Notes: generated by a model not told the origin, from the sequence alone. A DNA stretch of 64,000 bases from Plasmopara viticola (GCA_001695595.3 MBPM02000099.1:51969-115968); one strand, 5' to 3'; positions 1 through 11,968 are shown, counted from the stretch's first letter. Made by a program: numbers and translations.

Positions 1-3000
1 TGATACACATGACCATGACTGTCTTTCATGTAAACTTGACTAATCATGTCAGGCGTGCACAATGTAGAACGCAAAAAGTTAATGACAATCAAAGTTGATG
101 TCGTGATATTGATGTGATATTGATGTCGTGATAGCAGTCAAAGAGCACCGCATTGCTGCAACTATCGTGCACAGAACCACCTAAGACGAAATGGCTCATA
201 TAAAACAATGACATGTGCAAATGTATCTACAAGAGACGTATCAACTAAGAGAGTCATTCTACTTAGCCGAGATGGGCATCGCGACCAACGCTGCTTTAAG
301 ATATTGCGAGTCGACACCTCGTTAGTGACAGACCCTCTTGCACGACAACTAGGACCTCCATGACAACGATGACCTTGTGTTCACCAACACGAGGCACTGG
401 GTGTTACTAAGCGTGGCAGGATGAGTTTTGTGCGCTGTATCTGCACCAGATCGCGCTATCTTACCGTACTTCGTGCCGATATCGTCGAAGCAACTCAGAC
501 TTAACTCATATGGCGTCTGCATCAAACAGGGTTTCTCTTTGTCAGCGGAAAAATGATATTGATTAGCTTACGATAAATAGATAAGTCTTGCTTAGGTTCC
601 ACATCGAAAATGACATGTGCATGGTTGCACTTCCCACTTTCGGTAGAAAATTGATTCAAACAAGAAGCAGAATATCGGGTTGTCTGCTGTCGGGGCTATC
701 AGTGCCGCGGCTGATCTGAAAGTTTGGCTGACTCCCCCATTTGCTCAAAAAACCTGCCCACGACGCCTTGCTAAGGAGTGCAACCCCCAGTATTTGCATT
801 TACCATGTTATTGATCTACGTTGCCACGTCATTGGACGGAACTTAAAAACCAAGTAAGGGATGTGAATATTATCCGATGCAAAGACGTGATATAGAGCAG
901 ATATGAGGGCTTGACAAGCGCGATACACAATTACCTTGTCAGTTTTGTCGAACACAAATTCAAGATTATATGTTGCTAGCACGAATGAGTCATAACCAGG
1001 TGCTTGTGCTTCGTGGTGTGGCTTAAGCAAAGCTGAACGGCAAAATGCAAGCAGATCATGACTGATGGTGCAATTAAGTGCCTGTCTAAATCTGTGAGTT
1101 CTTTTTGTAAGAAGATAGACATCTGATGCCAGGCAAACGAAGCTTTGATGCCGGAGGTAATGGCAAAGATGAAAAAGATCTCTTACCATAACTATAAAGA
1201 GATCTTGGTGCTGAAAACATGGCGCGTCAAGCCATGTCAAGCCGTTGTGTTTCTTGAGATTTCCTCTAAAAATCTTGATACCTTGGCACAAAAAAATATT
1301 AATTTCTAGTGGGAAGGACGCTTTGCCTGTGAGCTTTTCACTCGACAAAGCCACGAACGAATGATATTTAATGAGTAATTCTCAAGAAAGAGGTGCAAAG
1401 AGTCCGCCCGATGTGTTGGCGCCAAGAAATCGTCAAAGTGTAATCTAGCAAAGGATTTGAAAGATTAGTAGGTTGAACAAAATGCATTTTCATCTTGTCT
1501 ACCTTTGCCGCTTGACAGAATCCCGATGACATTTGTAGCTGTGAGCATTACAGCACGTTTAGCTCGTTTGCTCGAAAAATCTGTAATTTCTTCGAAAACC
1601 TTTTGCTTGTGTTTACTCGAAATAACTTTCCTTCAATTCTCACTACTAAGATTTAAAAACGATAGCTCGCGATTGTAGCCGAGCACTCGCTTCGTCTTAG
1701 CAAGGATTTGTATACTAACGCAATCAAGTAAGGACAAAGAGATGAGATGTTCTTAGTGACAACGCTTTTTCTCTATTTCGTAAATGAACTCTATTCAACG
1801 TCATGAGATTGAATGGTATTATTCTTATGGTAGGCAAACTAGCGCTTGGTCCGTCAGCAATTTGCGGTCTTGACCAAGGTTAAAGCAAAGAGCACGTCAA
1901 TGTGTAGGGTTGGGACTACAAAAAAGGATTAGCCGGGACTGCTCATGGAGGTCGTCATCTTTACGATAAAGTATAAACAAGTGAGGAATTTTATATGGCC
2001 ACATTGATTTTTTATTAGCAGTACGCTGTTGGCTTTCGTTGATATTATCTACTAATCAAAACATCTAGTAGGGGCAGCCACTACATCGAGTATACTGATA
2101 AATAACGATTTCATTATTGTTTTGTCACAAGAGCCCTCGCAACCTAGACGTGGGCCAAACATGAATTTTTTTAGTGACTTCATCAACGGTTGGCTTCTTC
2201 ACGACAATTTCGATAAGCTCAGTCTCTTTTTAGCTTATTCAAAAGGGTAAATGGCATTGTGAGGTAGCTCAAAGAACGTATCATAGTTAGTTGGTACCTC
2301 TTTGCTGCGATGCCCTGTTTATCTAAATAGGATGCTCAAGGAAGCAACAGTAAAGTCCATTTTGTACTTGATACAGCAATTTACAAGCTATGGAAATTTT
2401 TATCAGAATTCTTCATATACTCTTGGTGATTGAAAGACTGTATCCCCGAACATGGCTCCAACTCATTTCACAAAGACCTGTGAGATAAAGAAGTGTACAA
2501 ATTTTTTGGAGTAGATATCAATGGCGATTTATCGTCTCAAAACTAAGAAGCGAAATTCTCGGAAGGTTTTTTGTATGCAAATTTATATTTTTGGTAAGAC
2601 ACCATTTAAATATCAGTATGAGATAACCTTTGCCAAGTTCGCGATTTATATAGATAAAACGACCACTTCGAAAAGTTTTGCAAACATATAAAGTGGGGAA
2701 GCAACAGGTGAGGTAAGCCGTTCAGTGATGTGACTGAGTGGTCAATGTACGCGAGGCATTTCTCAAAATGGGTCATGTACTGAGGTCCGCTCTGTGACAA
2801 TTAGAACTACGAATTGACGTAAATTATCATTGACCGGCTAAAGCGTTTCATGCACGCCAAGCAGATAAACTATTAACGTGGTTTTGTATTGGACCTTTTG
2901 TACAGACCGGAACAAAATGGTATTTCTTTCTCATGCACGACATCGGAAAAAATCTACGCTTCTGAGTATTGATAAAATAGAATAATATGACATTTGAGTG

Positions 3001-3640
3001 GAATTCGCATCTGCAAAATGGAGATAGCACATTTAAAGCAACGTTTCTGCATGTCTTGACAGGAAAGTTGGGTCATCAACTGTGCCCGCAAATGAAAAGT
3101 CATGGCTTGTCAAAGAAGCAAATCGACCGGTCGGTTTCTAGGAACTCGTCTACTCGCAAGAAGCGGTGGTCGTGCGATATATCGTACTTTAAACACTACC
3201 ATAATCGCGTCACGTGTGCAACGCTGAAATGAGAATGTCGCCCTTGTCTTTTTCGACGCGAAAAGCGGAAAGCAAAGTCTTGAGCGTAAATAGCTGCTAA
3301 CAATATCACCAATAGCTCGTAGTCGGTTGTAGACGTCAGCAAACGCCGATCCATTTATAAAGCTGAGTACTTAGCCATTTTGTAGGCGAATTCTCACGAC
3401 AAGATAGACACAATATCGTCGTCAACCTGGTGATAATCGCTTTCCAGTCCTTTTTTTCGAGGGCGACACTCTTTTACGCAAGAATAGAAATATACTCAAA
3501 ATGTAGATTCTCGCTTAAAGTATTAAAATTCAGTGATGACGAACACGAAATATTTATTTGTCAAGAAAAACATGCTACTCCCAAGCTAGAGACGTCAGCT
3601 TGGTTAGAAAGGTAATCGTCACATACTTGCGTGCGAGTAC
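1..3640. other. AT-rich stretch without a credible gene
   Basis: No gene is recognised here. The longest open stretch, on the minus strand at 800-1354, begins with GTG; its first ATG is at 1189 and would give about 129 residues with no recognisable motif, so I do not call it. From about 1868 the sequence resembles other parts of the window: 1868-2110 is a copy of a dispersed repeat, and 2580-2990 is visibly similar to 5620-6060. Positions 3500-3660 are the conserved 3' flank shared by the GH131-like genes. The stretch is best read as the decayed downstream part of a duplicated GH131 unit. Confidence 0.5.
1868..2110 (+). repeat. Dispersed repeat C, copy 1
   Basis: This diverged copy starts with a GGTTAAAGCAAAGAGCACGTCA-like block, followed by a TGTAGGGT box, then a TAGTAGGG-CAGCCAC box near 2070 and a GAGTATACT box near 2090. 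The same order of blocks recurs near 14.38 kb, 34.66 kb and 63.17 kb, and the first block forms the arms of the perfect hairpin at 26.12 kb. No coding capacity is seen and the element class is unknown. Confidence 0.45.
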
Positions 3641-3668
3641 GATCGCATGAGCTCCATTCAAGCTCGAA

Positions 3669-4520
3669 TTACTTGCAAGCAGGGCTTCCAGCGATATCAG
3701 CAGTGGTCGAAACGCCAGCAATAACACTTACACCGTTGTAAGTCACAATTTCCTGTTCCTTTACCATTTTGACCGGACCACCGTCGTCTGAAACAGTCAA
3801 AAGACCGATGTGGTACTCGAAGTCGGCAGGAAGTTCCTTCGGGTACGAGTGAGTAGCCGTAAGTTCAAGGTCCTTTTCACCCTCGCTGATGTAAAACTCG
3901 ATCTCATGACCGCCCGAGGGGCAGCCGAGAGGGCAACGCCAAAGTTGTACCACGTCCCGGGCACAAACTCGGTCTCCCATTTCGGGTCCCATGTACCATT
4001 GTTGAGGTAGATGAGCTTCGGGGGGCTAAGCGACGCATCCACGCGGATGTCGAAGTAGTGCAACTCGTCAAAGATCAATTGCCAGGCGTAATCGTTCAAA
4101 AAGGCTTCTTCCTTCTTGAAGCTGGTGCGAAAGTAGGTCGGGCCTTATTTACTGGTAGCGACAAACTGCACGAGCTCCGAACGACGTTTATCGATTTGGT
4201 CCTTGAAAATCGCATTTTCATCAGCACCAATATCAATGACGCCTCCGTCGCAATTGTAGCCCTCTGGTCGACCTTTCCGATCGATGGTGACATACTCGGC
4301 GACTGTGTGTGAAGTGTCGTTGCGCATGGTGAAAATGTGCGTCAAGTACTTGTCCGTGATCTTTTCAACGGTCAAGTCATCTGCACGACCGTCCCACGGA
4401 AGCGCCTGAACCTCCTCTGTACGGACCTCATACGAAAGCGGCAAATCATCTCTCTGTGCTTGGGCTAGAGTAGGTCGACGCGAGGGCCACTGTGCTCATG
4501 ATTGCAGGATTGGAGACCAT
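3669..4520 (-). pseudogene. GH131-like secreted protein, broken copy 1
   Basis: This is a disabled copy of the secreted GH131-like gene. The start context and the end (SPACK then TAA) match the open copy at 15027-15881. Three lesions are visible against that copy. A 2-bp loss near 4466 inside the signal-peptide region shifts the frame. A TAA at 4145-4147 replaces a Lys codon just before the GPTYF block. A 1-bp loss in a G run near 3917-3921 shifts the frame before the GGHEIEFY block. The remaining sequence is very close to the copies at 6423 and 15027, so inactivation is recent. The upstream flank keeps the possible 5' leader intron seen in those copies. It is unlikely to make a functional enzyme. 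Confidence 0.8.
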
Positions 4521-4631
4521 GACGTTCGGTGGGATGCTACTGTGCGTCGCTGGAGGCAGAAAGTAAAATGACCTGACTGAAAGAACTGTGAAATCGACAT
4601 TGTTACTTACATGGAGAGGTGGAACATCCAA

Positions 4632-6422
4632 CTACGAGACGAAGAGACACCTGTGCGGGTTTGCTAGATAAAAGCATTATATAGATCTTCACTGTACATT
4701 CGATCTTACGATGTGCCCAAAGAATGGACACCGAAAACAACTGCCGAGAAAGAGATGGGCTGTATCCTTGTAAAAAGATCAAGATTTTGTCACCGAGCAG
4801 ATTTTGGGGTTTTGAGCTTAATAAAAAAGTAGTGCTACGACGATGCAGCTCAAAACATAGGGTTTTGTGTATATACTGATGCAACTAGAGCGCATTTTTT
4901 TTAAAAAAAAAGGAAATGCGTACTGTAGCTCTCGCTCCTACGACTATTTTGAATCGCGGCAGAAGCAAAAATGATAAGTATGTATTATGATCAAAAATCC
5001 AATCTTTTGCGTCGTTAAGGAGTAAATTTTCGGAGTAATCATCTGAATTGCTTATGACGACGGGCCGCCCTAAAGTTATATCGGCAAAAGGTTGTTTCCT
5101 GTCATTTTCTTTTCGTTAAACCATCTGACTGGATTCATCTCCGAAACATCAAGAAGGGTAGCCACTCCAATGAGTATACTTTAAAACGACATCTTATCGT
5201 TTTGTCACAAGACCTAGAAAAAGTAGTAATACGGACCGATAATGAGTTATTCAGCGACTTCATCAACTTTTGACTTCTCCACGACAGTTTCGATGAGTTG
5301 GTCTATTTTATAGCTAATCAAAAGTGTATGGCATGATAAGGTCGCTCTGAAAACGTTCCTTTTATTAAGCTTAGTACCTCTTCCTGGTAATATACAAAGA
5401 GGAGGCTTGAAGTAGAAAAATTTAAAGTTCCTTCCGTACATTTTGCAAGCCACGCTCTTGGTCATTAAACAGCTCCAACTCCGTTATCAAAGACATGCAT
5501 AGTAAAAAAGTGTATAATAGAGCTGGAAATCGGCTCATCGTCTTAATCCTACTAGAGATAACTTTGGAAGGTTTATAGTTTGGACTCGATATATCAAGGC
5601 AGGCAAATTTATACTTTGTTAAGGCACGCCTTGGATTAAATTAGATACCACTGTGAGATAACCTTTGGCCAAATTCTGAACCTGAATTAGAAAAATGCAC
5701 CCGTCCAAAAAGCTTTGCAAACATATCAACAGGGGAAACAACAGATTAGGTTCGCCGTTCAGTGAACGGCCAAGATACTCGAGCCATTTTCTAGGCAGGT
5801 TTAATTACCGAGGCACGCCGTCTTGTGTACAACTACGAGCTACAGTAAATCATTATTGAGCTTCCATGGCGATTCACGCACGCCAAGCAGATAAACGATT
5901 GACAAAGAACTATCACTACTTCTAGCTTGTATGTATACGTACGTATGCACGATAGCATGTATTTTTTTTGATGAAAAGTCTGCCCTCAATATTAAGACTA
6001 TAAAGATGCGATAAAGTATGGAAATTTCGCTATTACACAACTTCGAAAAAAATTACTAGGTTGATAAGTAATGATAATGTATCGGTATGTGACATTATAA
6101 GTGGAATTCATGCAAAACTGGGTATCGAGAATCGTGGAAATTGTACAAATCGAACTTAATAGACAAACTATATCTTTTTATTTGCGGGAAAAGCTCACAA
6201 CTAAGCCCTGATTTTAACTACAAGAGGTGAAAGTCCTGTGATCTATCGATTGCCTGCCCATATCATGGTCAAGAATTTAATAAGAAAGCTCACGCGAAGT
6301 ATCACTTTGATACACGATACGGACTCGTTTTTTTGCATGATGGGAAGTCTGCATTCACCTTATGGCTTGAAGCTTCAAAGTACACAATGACAGATACATA
6401 AAAGTGTGGATGTCTTATGCTC
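4632..6422. other. Intergenic stretch between GH131-like copies 1 and 2
   Basis: The part nearest 4632 is the upstream region of the broken copy 1. From about 5090 to 5370 and 5540 to 6060 the sequence is a diverged duplicate of 1950-2290 and 2530-2990: shared blocks include AGGGTAGCCACTCC...GAGTATACT, TTTTGTCACAAG and GTGAGATAACCTTTG. This shows that the duplicated unit includes the long 3' flank of the gene. No separate gene is seen. Confidence 0.5.
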
Positions 6423-7307
6423 TTACAAGTCAGAGAAACTGGGTAGGACAGGACCATTAGATTGATCCGTAGGTTTGCTTGGAAGAGCTCCGTTGCAAAA
6501 AGAGCTTCCAACGATTCCAACATCGGTCGAAACGCCAACAATAACACTTACACCATTGTAAGTAACAATTTCCTGTTCCTTTACCATTTTGACCGGACCA
6601 CCGTCATCTGAAACAGTCAAAAGACCGATGTGGTACTCAAAGTCGGCAGGAAGTTCCTTCGGGTACGAGTGGGTAGCCGTAAGTTTAAGGTCCTTTTGAC
6701 CCTCACTGATGTAAAAGTCGATCTTATGACCGCCCGAGGGGGCAGCCGAGAGGGCAACGCCAAAGTTGTACCACGTCCCGGGCACAAACTCGGTCTCCCA
6801 TTTCGGGTCCCATGTACCATTGTTGAGGTAGATGAGCTTCGGGGGGCTAAGCGACGCATCCACGCGAATTTCGAAGTAGTGCAATTCGTCAAAGATTAAT
6901 TGCCAGGCGTAATCGTTCAAAAAGGCTTCGTCCTTCTTGAAGCTGGTGCGAAAGTAGGTCGGGCCTTTCTTACTGGCAGCAACAAACTGCACGAGCTCCG
7001 AACGACGTTTGTCGATTTGGTCCTTGAAAATCGCATTTTCATCAGCACCAATATTAATGACGCCACCGTCGCAATTGTAGCTTTCTGGTCGACCTTTCTG
7101 ATTGATGGTAACATACTCGGCGACTGTGTGTGAAGTGTCGTTGCGCATGGTGAAGATGTGCGTCAAGTACTTGTCCGTGATCTTTTCAACGGTCAAGTCA
7201 TATGCACGACCGTCCCACGGAAGCGCTTGGATATCGTTTTGTGCTTGGGCTACAGAGTAGGTCGACGTGAGGGCCGCGGCGCTCAGGAGTGCAGAGAAGG
7301 AGACCAT
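6423..7307 (-). CDS. Secreted GH131-like glycoside hydrolase, copy 2
   Basis: This intronless frame encodes 294 residues. It starts with a classical signal peptide (about residues 1-22, cleavage after AQA), so the product should enter the secretory pathway. The rest resembles the catalytic domain of glycoside hydrolase family 131, a beta-jelly-roll family active on beta-1,3/1,4/1,6-glucans. The visible marks are a PWDGR motif (30-34), an RRSEL motif (101-105, with the Arg-x-Glu pair at 102/104), a WDPKW-x9-TWYNFG block (167-183) and FEYHIGLL with His226. Compared with copy 3 it lacks 12 residues between signal peptide and domain. At the C-terminus it reads past the usual stop into an extra Ser/Pro-rich tail of about 22 residues. 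A copia 3' LTR lies about 250 bp upstream on the same strand. GH131 assignment comes from motif recall, not a search; substrate is unknown. Confidence 0.75.
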   Translation of the reverse strand: MVSFSALLSAAALTSTYSVAQAQNDIQALPWDGRAYDLTVEKITDKYLTHIFTMRNDTSHTVAEYVTINQKGRPESYNCDGGVINIGADENAIFKDQIDKRRSELVQFVAASKKGPTYFRTSFKKDEAFLNDYAWQLIFDELHYFEIRVDASLSPPKLIYLNNGTWDPKWETEFVPGTWYNFGVALSAAPSGGHKIDFYISEGQKDLKLTATHSYPKELPADFEYHIGLLTVSDDGGPVKMVKEQEIVTYNGVSVIVGVSTDVGIVGSSFCNGALPSKPTDQSNGPVLPSFSDL

Positions 7308-7337
7308 AATGTTCGATTGGGATGCTGTTGAGCGTCG

Positions 7338-7399
7338 CTGGAGGCAGAAAGTAAAATGACCTGACTGAGAAATTGTGTCGAGCCCACATTTTTACTTAC
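7338..7399 (-). other. Possible 5' leader intron of GH131-like copy 2
   Basis: Upstream of the ATG the minus strand shows a GTAAGT donor-like hexamer (7394-7399) and a pyrimidine-rich CTGCCTCCAG acceptor-like end, 62 nt in total. The same pair occurs 62 nt apart at 15912-15973 upstream of copy 3 and 61 nt apart at 4550-4610 upstream of copy 1. The length suits oomycete introns. It is an inference without transcript support; copies 4-6 do not keep the GTAAGT. Confidence 0.35.
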
Positions 7400-7553
7400 A
7401 CGGATAGGCGGTGCGTCCAAGTACGATGTAAAGAGAGCCCTCCGCGGCTTCACTGGGTTAAAGTACTTTTAAATAATGTTTTTCTTGTTTCTTCCTCGTA
7501 CCAGATCATAAGATGTGCATAATGAATGAAGACCGTGAGCAACGACAAGAAAA

Positions 7554-7699
7554 TGTTGAGAAGAAAGTAAAAACCGAAGTAAATGTAATTATCTTGACCA
7601 ATGAACGGCTACCATATGTAATTACTAACTGTGACGTACTTGTAAATACTGGGAAGCCATCCACCTGTACAACATGCCTTCAGCGGTGTAATTTTAACA
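7554..7699 (-). repeat. Copia element 1, 3' LTR
   Basis: This 146 bp repeat starts TGTTGAGAAG and ends TTTTAACA. It is followed inward by CTCCCACTCACC, the complement of a purine tract expected next to a 3' LTR. It matches the LTRs of the elements at 21701 and 56453. Lying on the same strand as and upstream of GH131-like copy 2, it could supply promoter activity toward that gene. Confidence 0.85.
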
Positions 7700-7712
7700 C
7701 TCCCACTCACCG

Positions 7713-10700
7713 CTAATGCTGTGTGTCCTTTCTTGCTGACTTCGTCTTGATTCCGGTGGCTTCGCGCAGACACTTAAGCATCTTGGTCCCAACTGCCTTC
7801 GTCAGCATATCTGCAAGCTGACTCTTGATGTCGATATATTCGATCTTCAACAGTCCTTCTAGTACGTTCCTACGAATAAAGGGGTGCTTGATGTCCACAT
7901 ACTTCGTCCTAGCATGGTATCCGGCGTTGTTGGCCAACGTAATAGCCCCTTGGTTGTCCTCCCAAACTTGTGTGCCTTCAACTTGCTCGTGACCCATGTC
8001 CTTTAGCATTGCCCGCGTTCAAAGAACTTCTTGTGTGCATAACCTGAGAGCCATATACTCAGCTTCCGCTGAGCTCAGCGCAACTGTCCGCTGGAACTTC
8101 GACTTAAATACCACTGGTGCGCTTGCATTCATGACCATAATTCCCGAGACCAAGCGTCTGTCATCCGTGTTGCTGCCCCAATCTGCATCCGAGTATGCCT
8201 TGACCGTAACGCTTCCACTTCCTCGGTAGACGATACCGATTCGACACGTGATTTTCAGATACCGTACTACTCGAATTGCTGCGATCCAATGTTGAAGTGT
8301 TGGGTTCTCCAGAAAACGTGATAGCTGCGTCACCACGTAAGCAATATCAGGCCGAGTGCATGTCGTTATGTACATCAAGCATCCAATCAAAGAGCGATAA
8401 GGCTCGACCGTCCCTCTTCCGTTGTGGGTGACTGCTTTGACGACAGCTTCAATCCTAATACGCAAGTATTTTCAACACTCTTGGCATCGTGTTGACCGAA
8501 TCGCTTGACCACGTCATCGATGTAGCGAGTCTGTTTGATCATCAATATTCCAGCTGACCTAACGTGATCAATTTCCATACCCAAAAAAATTCCGCCTGAC
8601 CAAGCTCCTTCATCTTGAAAGCATTCTTGAGTACTCCCTTAACTTGATCTATTGCTTTGCTGCTTCTTGCTGCGATAATCATGTCATCCACATATAGTCC
8701 AACGTAAGCAAACACATTGATCTGCTCCGCAACTCTTGAAACAATTCCTGACGAAGACACGATGTATTGTCTTGTTCCAGGCACTCGCTGCTTGCTTCAG
8801 CCCGAAAATAGCCTTGTTTAGTTAACATATGTATCCTTGAGCATTGTCGACACCAAGCGGAACTTCCATAAAAACGTTGTCCGTCAACACGCTATTGAGA
8901 AAAGCCGTGTCGACGTCTAGCTGTTCCATTTGATAGCCACATTCAACACATACCGCGAGAATTATTCGGATCGAATTCATGTTGGCAACCGGGGAATACG
9001 TCTCGAAAAAGTCAACGTTATACTTCTGCTTGAAATCTTTCGCGACCAGTTGGGTCTTGTATCGCACGATAGCGCCATTCTGATCACGCTTCTTGGCAAA
9101 TACCCATCGTGATCCAATTGTGCGTCCAATCTTCCCACGTGGCTGCAATGTCCATGTTTTATTTCTCTCCGTTAGAGCAAAGCTCAGCATCCATTGCTTC
9201 ACGCAATTTATTGCATCGTTATTGCCACTGCTTGAGTACAAGTAATCGGTGAGTCCGTATCATCGTCAATATTTACGGTGGAGGCAAGCAAGGCTTCCGC
9301 AATTAGTCCATCTTCGTCAACCTCAACACGCTTTGGAGTCGGTGGGCCCTCAATGCCTTCCGTTGACTCGCCACCATCGGAGCCGTTTCTCAGCATTAGC
9401 GCTGGCTCACGTCTTATTTGTGTTCACTCCACATCAGGTCGAAACACCAAACGACCTTCTTGTTGCACTTGGGACTGTTGATGATACTCCGTTAGCTCAA
9501 GCCTTTTTTGTACAGGGCTCTCAGAAGGCATTAGCCGCTGTACAACGGCGCTTGGCGTACGATCCACATCATCCTTATCGATATCCTCGACTGTCTCTTC
9601 GACAGCTCCCATGGAATCGTCCGGAACTGACTGTCGATCCACTTGATGCTACATTGACTTCATCACCATCCTTAACTGCTTGAACAATTGTTTCCGGCTT
9701 AAGCTCTTGCGTGTCGTAGATGCCGCCCACCTCACGATCATCCAACTTTACAGAGCGGGTCACTTTAATCTTGGCATTCTCCAAGTCAAACACGCGATAG
9801 CCCTTGACAATCTCTGCATAGCCAAGAAACATACACTTGAAGCTCTTGGGTTCCAATTTGGTCTGTTTCACATCGTCAATATGAGCGTAGCCTTGCGAAC
9901 CAAATACGTGCAGGTGATCCATTCTAGACTTCATCTTGAAAAATAGCTCATACGGCGTGATGTCAGGATGGACCGTATTGCTGGAGCGATAAATTAAATA
10001 AACCGCTGTATTTACAGCTTCCGCCCGCCATTCCGTCGTAACGCTCTTGTAGTGTAACATGCTGCGGGCTTTCTCCATAATTGTCCTGTTCATACGCTCC
10101 ACCACTCCGTTCTGCTGCGGGCTGTATGGGACGGAGCGCTGGTGTATAATGCCGTTCACTTGGCATATTCTAGCCATTTTCTTGTTTACGAACTCGGTTC
10201 CGTTGTCGGATCGCAAACATCTTAGTCGTGCACCCCACTGGTTTTCGTATAATGTCAGAAACCCCTTGAACTTGCCAGCCACTTCACTCTTGCTCTTGAT
10301 CAAAAAAAAAATGCAACATATCGTGAAAATTTATCCACAAAAGTAAGAATGTATTTGGCACCACCCTTCGAGATAGTTCTCATTGGCCCCATGACATCTG
10401 TGTGAACACGCTCCAGCACACGTGTCGTCTTTGTCATTGAACGAGACGGAAACACCGTGACCGTTTATTATTCACACAATATTTCCACACTTTGCTTGAC
10501 AATTGGGATACCATTAGTTAATCGCTGTGTCCTGATCAGCGCATCCTTGCTGGGGTGCTCCATGCGTGCATGCCAAAGCCCCCACTGATTGTCAGCCCCG
10601 GTATATTCAACGAGACATGCTTCTTCTTGTTCACAGTCAAGAAAATACGACTTTCCAACTTTTGTGCCCAACGCAATTGCTTGCTTCTTATTCCAAATGA

Positions 10701-11744
10701 CAAAGGACGAACGCAAAAATTCCACACTCATGCCACGCTCTGCCAGCTTGCCAACTGATAGCAACCTTCTGTCGAGTCCGGGAATGTGCAGAACTTTAGC
10801 CATGCAAATGCCCATTCCGTTCAAACCAGTCAATGTTACCGTGCCGGCTCCTTTGACAAGGAACTTCTTCCTGTCTGCAATCGTAACTTCGATGCTAGCT
10901 TTTAGGCCCCTGTAATCAAACAAATCCTTGTTGTGTGGGGTCATGTGGGAAGTTGCTCTACTGTCAATCATCCATCGTGATGACTTCCCTTCACCAACAG
11001 AAACCACCGTGTCGTCGCTGTTGAATCTTTTTTCGGCAGGGCAGTTCCGCTTCATGTGTCCAAACTGGTCACAAATGAAGCTTTTGCCCTTGTATCCGCC
11101 GTTATTGCGTGGAGGACCACCCTTTCGTCCATCGTCCCGTCCACCTTTAAATTTTCTAGCATTTTCATTTACTCGAAACGCTTTCTCTGTCGCTTCTTTC
11201 CTCTGCAGCTTCTCTGACTCTTTGAGCAGCTTCTCCTTAACTTCTATCAACGAAATGTCCCTTGCATTTTCTACAATCGACGAAATCGAGTCGTACTCCG
11301 AAGGAAGACTGCTGAGAAGTACCACCAGTTGGCGTGACTCATCTATTTGCTCTCCCGTTGTCTGTAGTCCCACTACTAGCTCGTCAAAAGAGTTCAGATG
11401 CTCTGCCATGCTTGTTCCACTTTCACTCTCGAAATCATGTAGTCGACGAGTCATCACAACACGATTGTGAAGAGTCGAGCGATTGTAGAAATCGCGGAGG
11501 GTTCCCCACGCCTCCATAGCACACGTAGCCGACCGAATCTTGGTCTGGTGCTGGATCTCAACGCCTTGAGCAATGATGCCTAGCACCTTGGCATCATTAA
11601 CAAGCCACGCCTCCGTGATGTCCTTTCTTCCTTGACGGCCATGATGTGTCCCAGAAGACCCTTCCGCGCCAGGGTCATCCTCATGTTGAACTTCCAGTGG
11701 TAATAGTTACCACTTTCTAGGAGGACTTCGGTGCGCTTGTTCAT
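7713..11744 (-). pseudogene. Copia element 1 gag-pol polyprotein, broken
   Basis: The ATG at 11744 aligns with the gag starts of the other two elements. A 1-nt loss near 11625 shifts the frame early in gag. The gag part from 11586 continues through a CCHC-like knuckle (its first Cys pair reads CDQFG after SFI, so the first Cys is lost) and an altered protease motif, DSRATSHM instead of DSGATSHM. The frame then ends at 10468 in tandem stops, where the intact element has the second Cys pair of the integrase zinc-binding region. Integrase core fragments (HSD NGTEF and QQNGVVERMNR blocks, 9575-10303), reverse transcriptase fragments (8542-9241) and RNase H (7713-8465) follow in several frames. 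No functional polyprotein is possible. Confidence 0.85.
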
Positions 11745-11794
11745 ATTGGGCGAGAACGTTGCTTGAGAAGGAAGGCTTGTTGCGGCTGTTAACT

Positions 11795-11943
11795 TGTTAA
11801 GTAGAAAGTAAGAACCGAAGTGAATATATTTATCTTGACCAATGAACGGCTACCATATGTAATTACTGACTGTATCGTACTTGTAAATACGGTGAAGCCA
11901 TTCACCTGTTCAGCATGCATTCAGCGGTGTACTTTTAATAACA
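11795..11943 (-). repeat. Copia element 1, 5' LTR
   Basis: This diverged LTR copy begins TGTTAAGTAG and ends TTAATAACA. It differs from the 3' LTR at many positions and by small insertions, so the element is older than those at 21701 and 56453. The sequence just inside it (GTTGCGGCTGTTAAC) is the conserved primer-binding-side sequence of this family. Confidence 0.8.
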
Positions 11944-11968
11944 CTGAACGGAGCGTTTACGGACCAGT

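Larger units (their letters stand above)
7554..11943 (-). mobile_element. Ty1/copia LTR retrotransposon, element 1 (defective)
   Basis: This is a minus-strand copia element bounded by two related LTRs (7554-7699 and 11795-11943) that begin TGTT and end AACA. Gene order on the minus strand is gag, protease, integrase, reverse transcriptase, RNase H. It is inserted in the upstream region of GH131-like copy 2. The left flank (ending CAAGAAAA) matches the uninterrupted sequence upstream of copy 3 near 16118-16130, but the right flank does not continue that sequence and no target-site duplication is found. The right end has therefore been rearranged after insertion, or the element is a recombinant. 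Frameshifts and stops make it non-autonomous. Confidence 0.9.

Noticed and set aside
800..1354. 184-codon minus-strand open frame
   Set aside because: Its first codon is GTG, which is not a normal start in a eukaryote. From the first ATG only about 129 residues remain, with no domain, signal peptide or homology within the window.
9249..9683. 144-residue plus-strand frame and similar long plus-strand frames within the copia elements (10928-11470, 25097-25630, 59898-60431)
   Set aside because: They are antisense shadows of the copia gag-pol coding strand and recur only because the element does.
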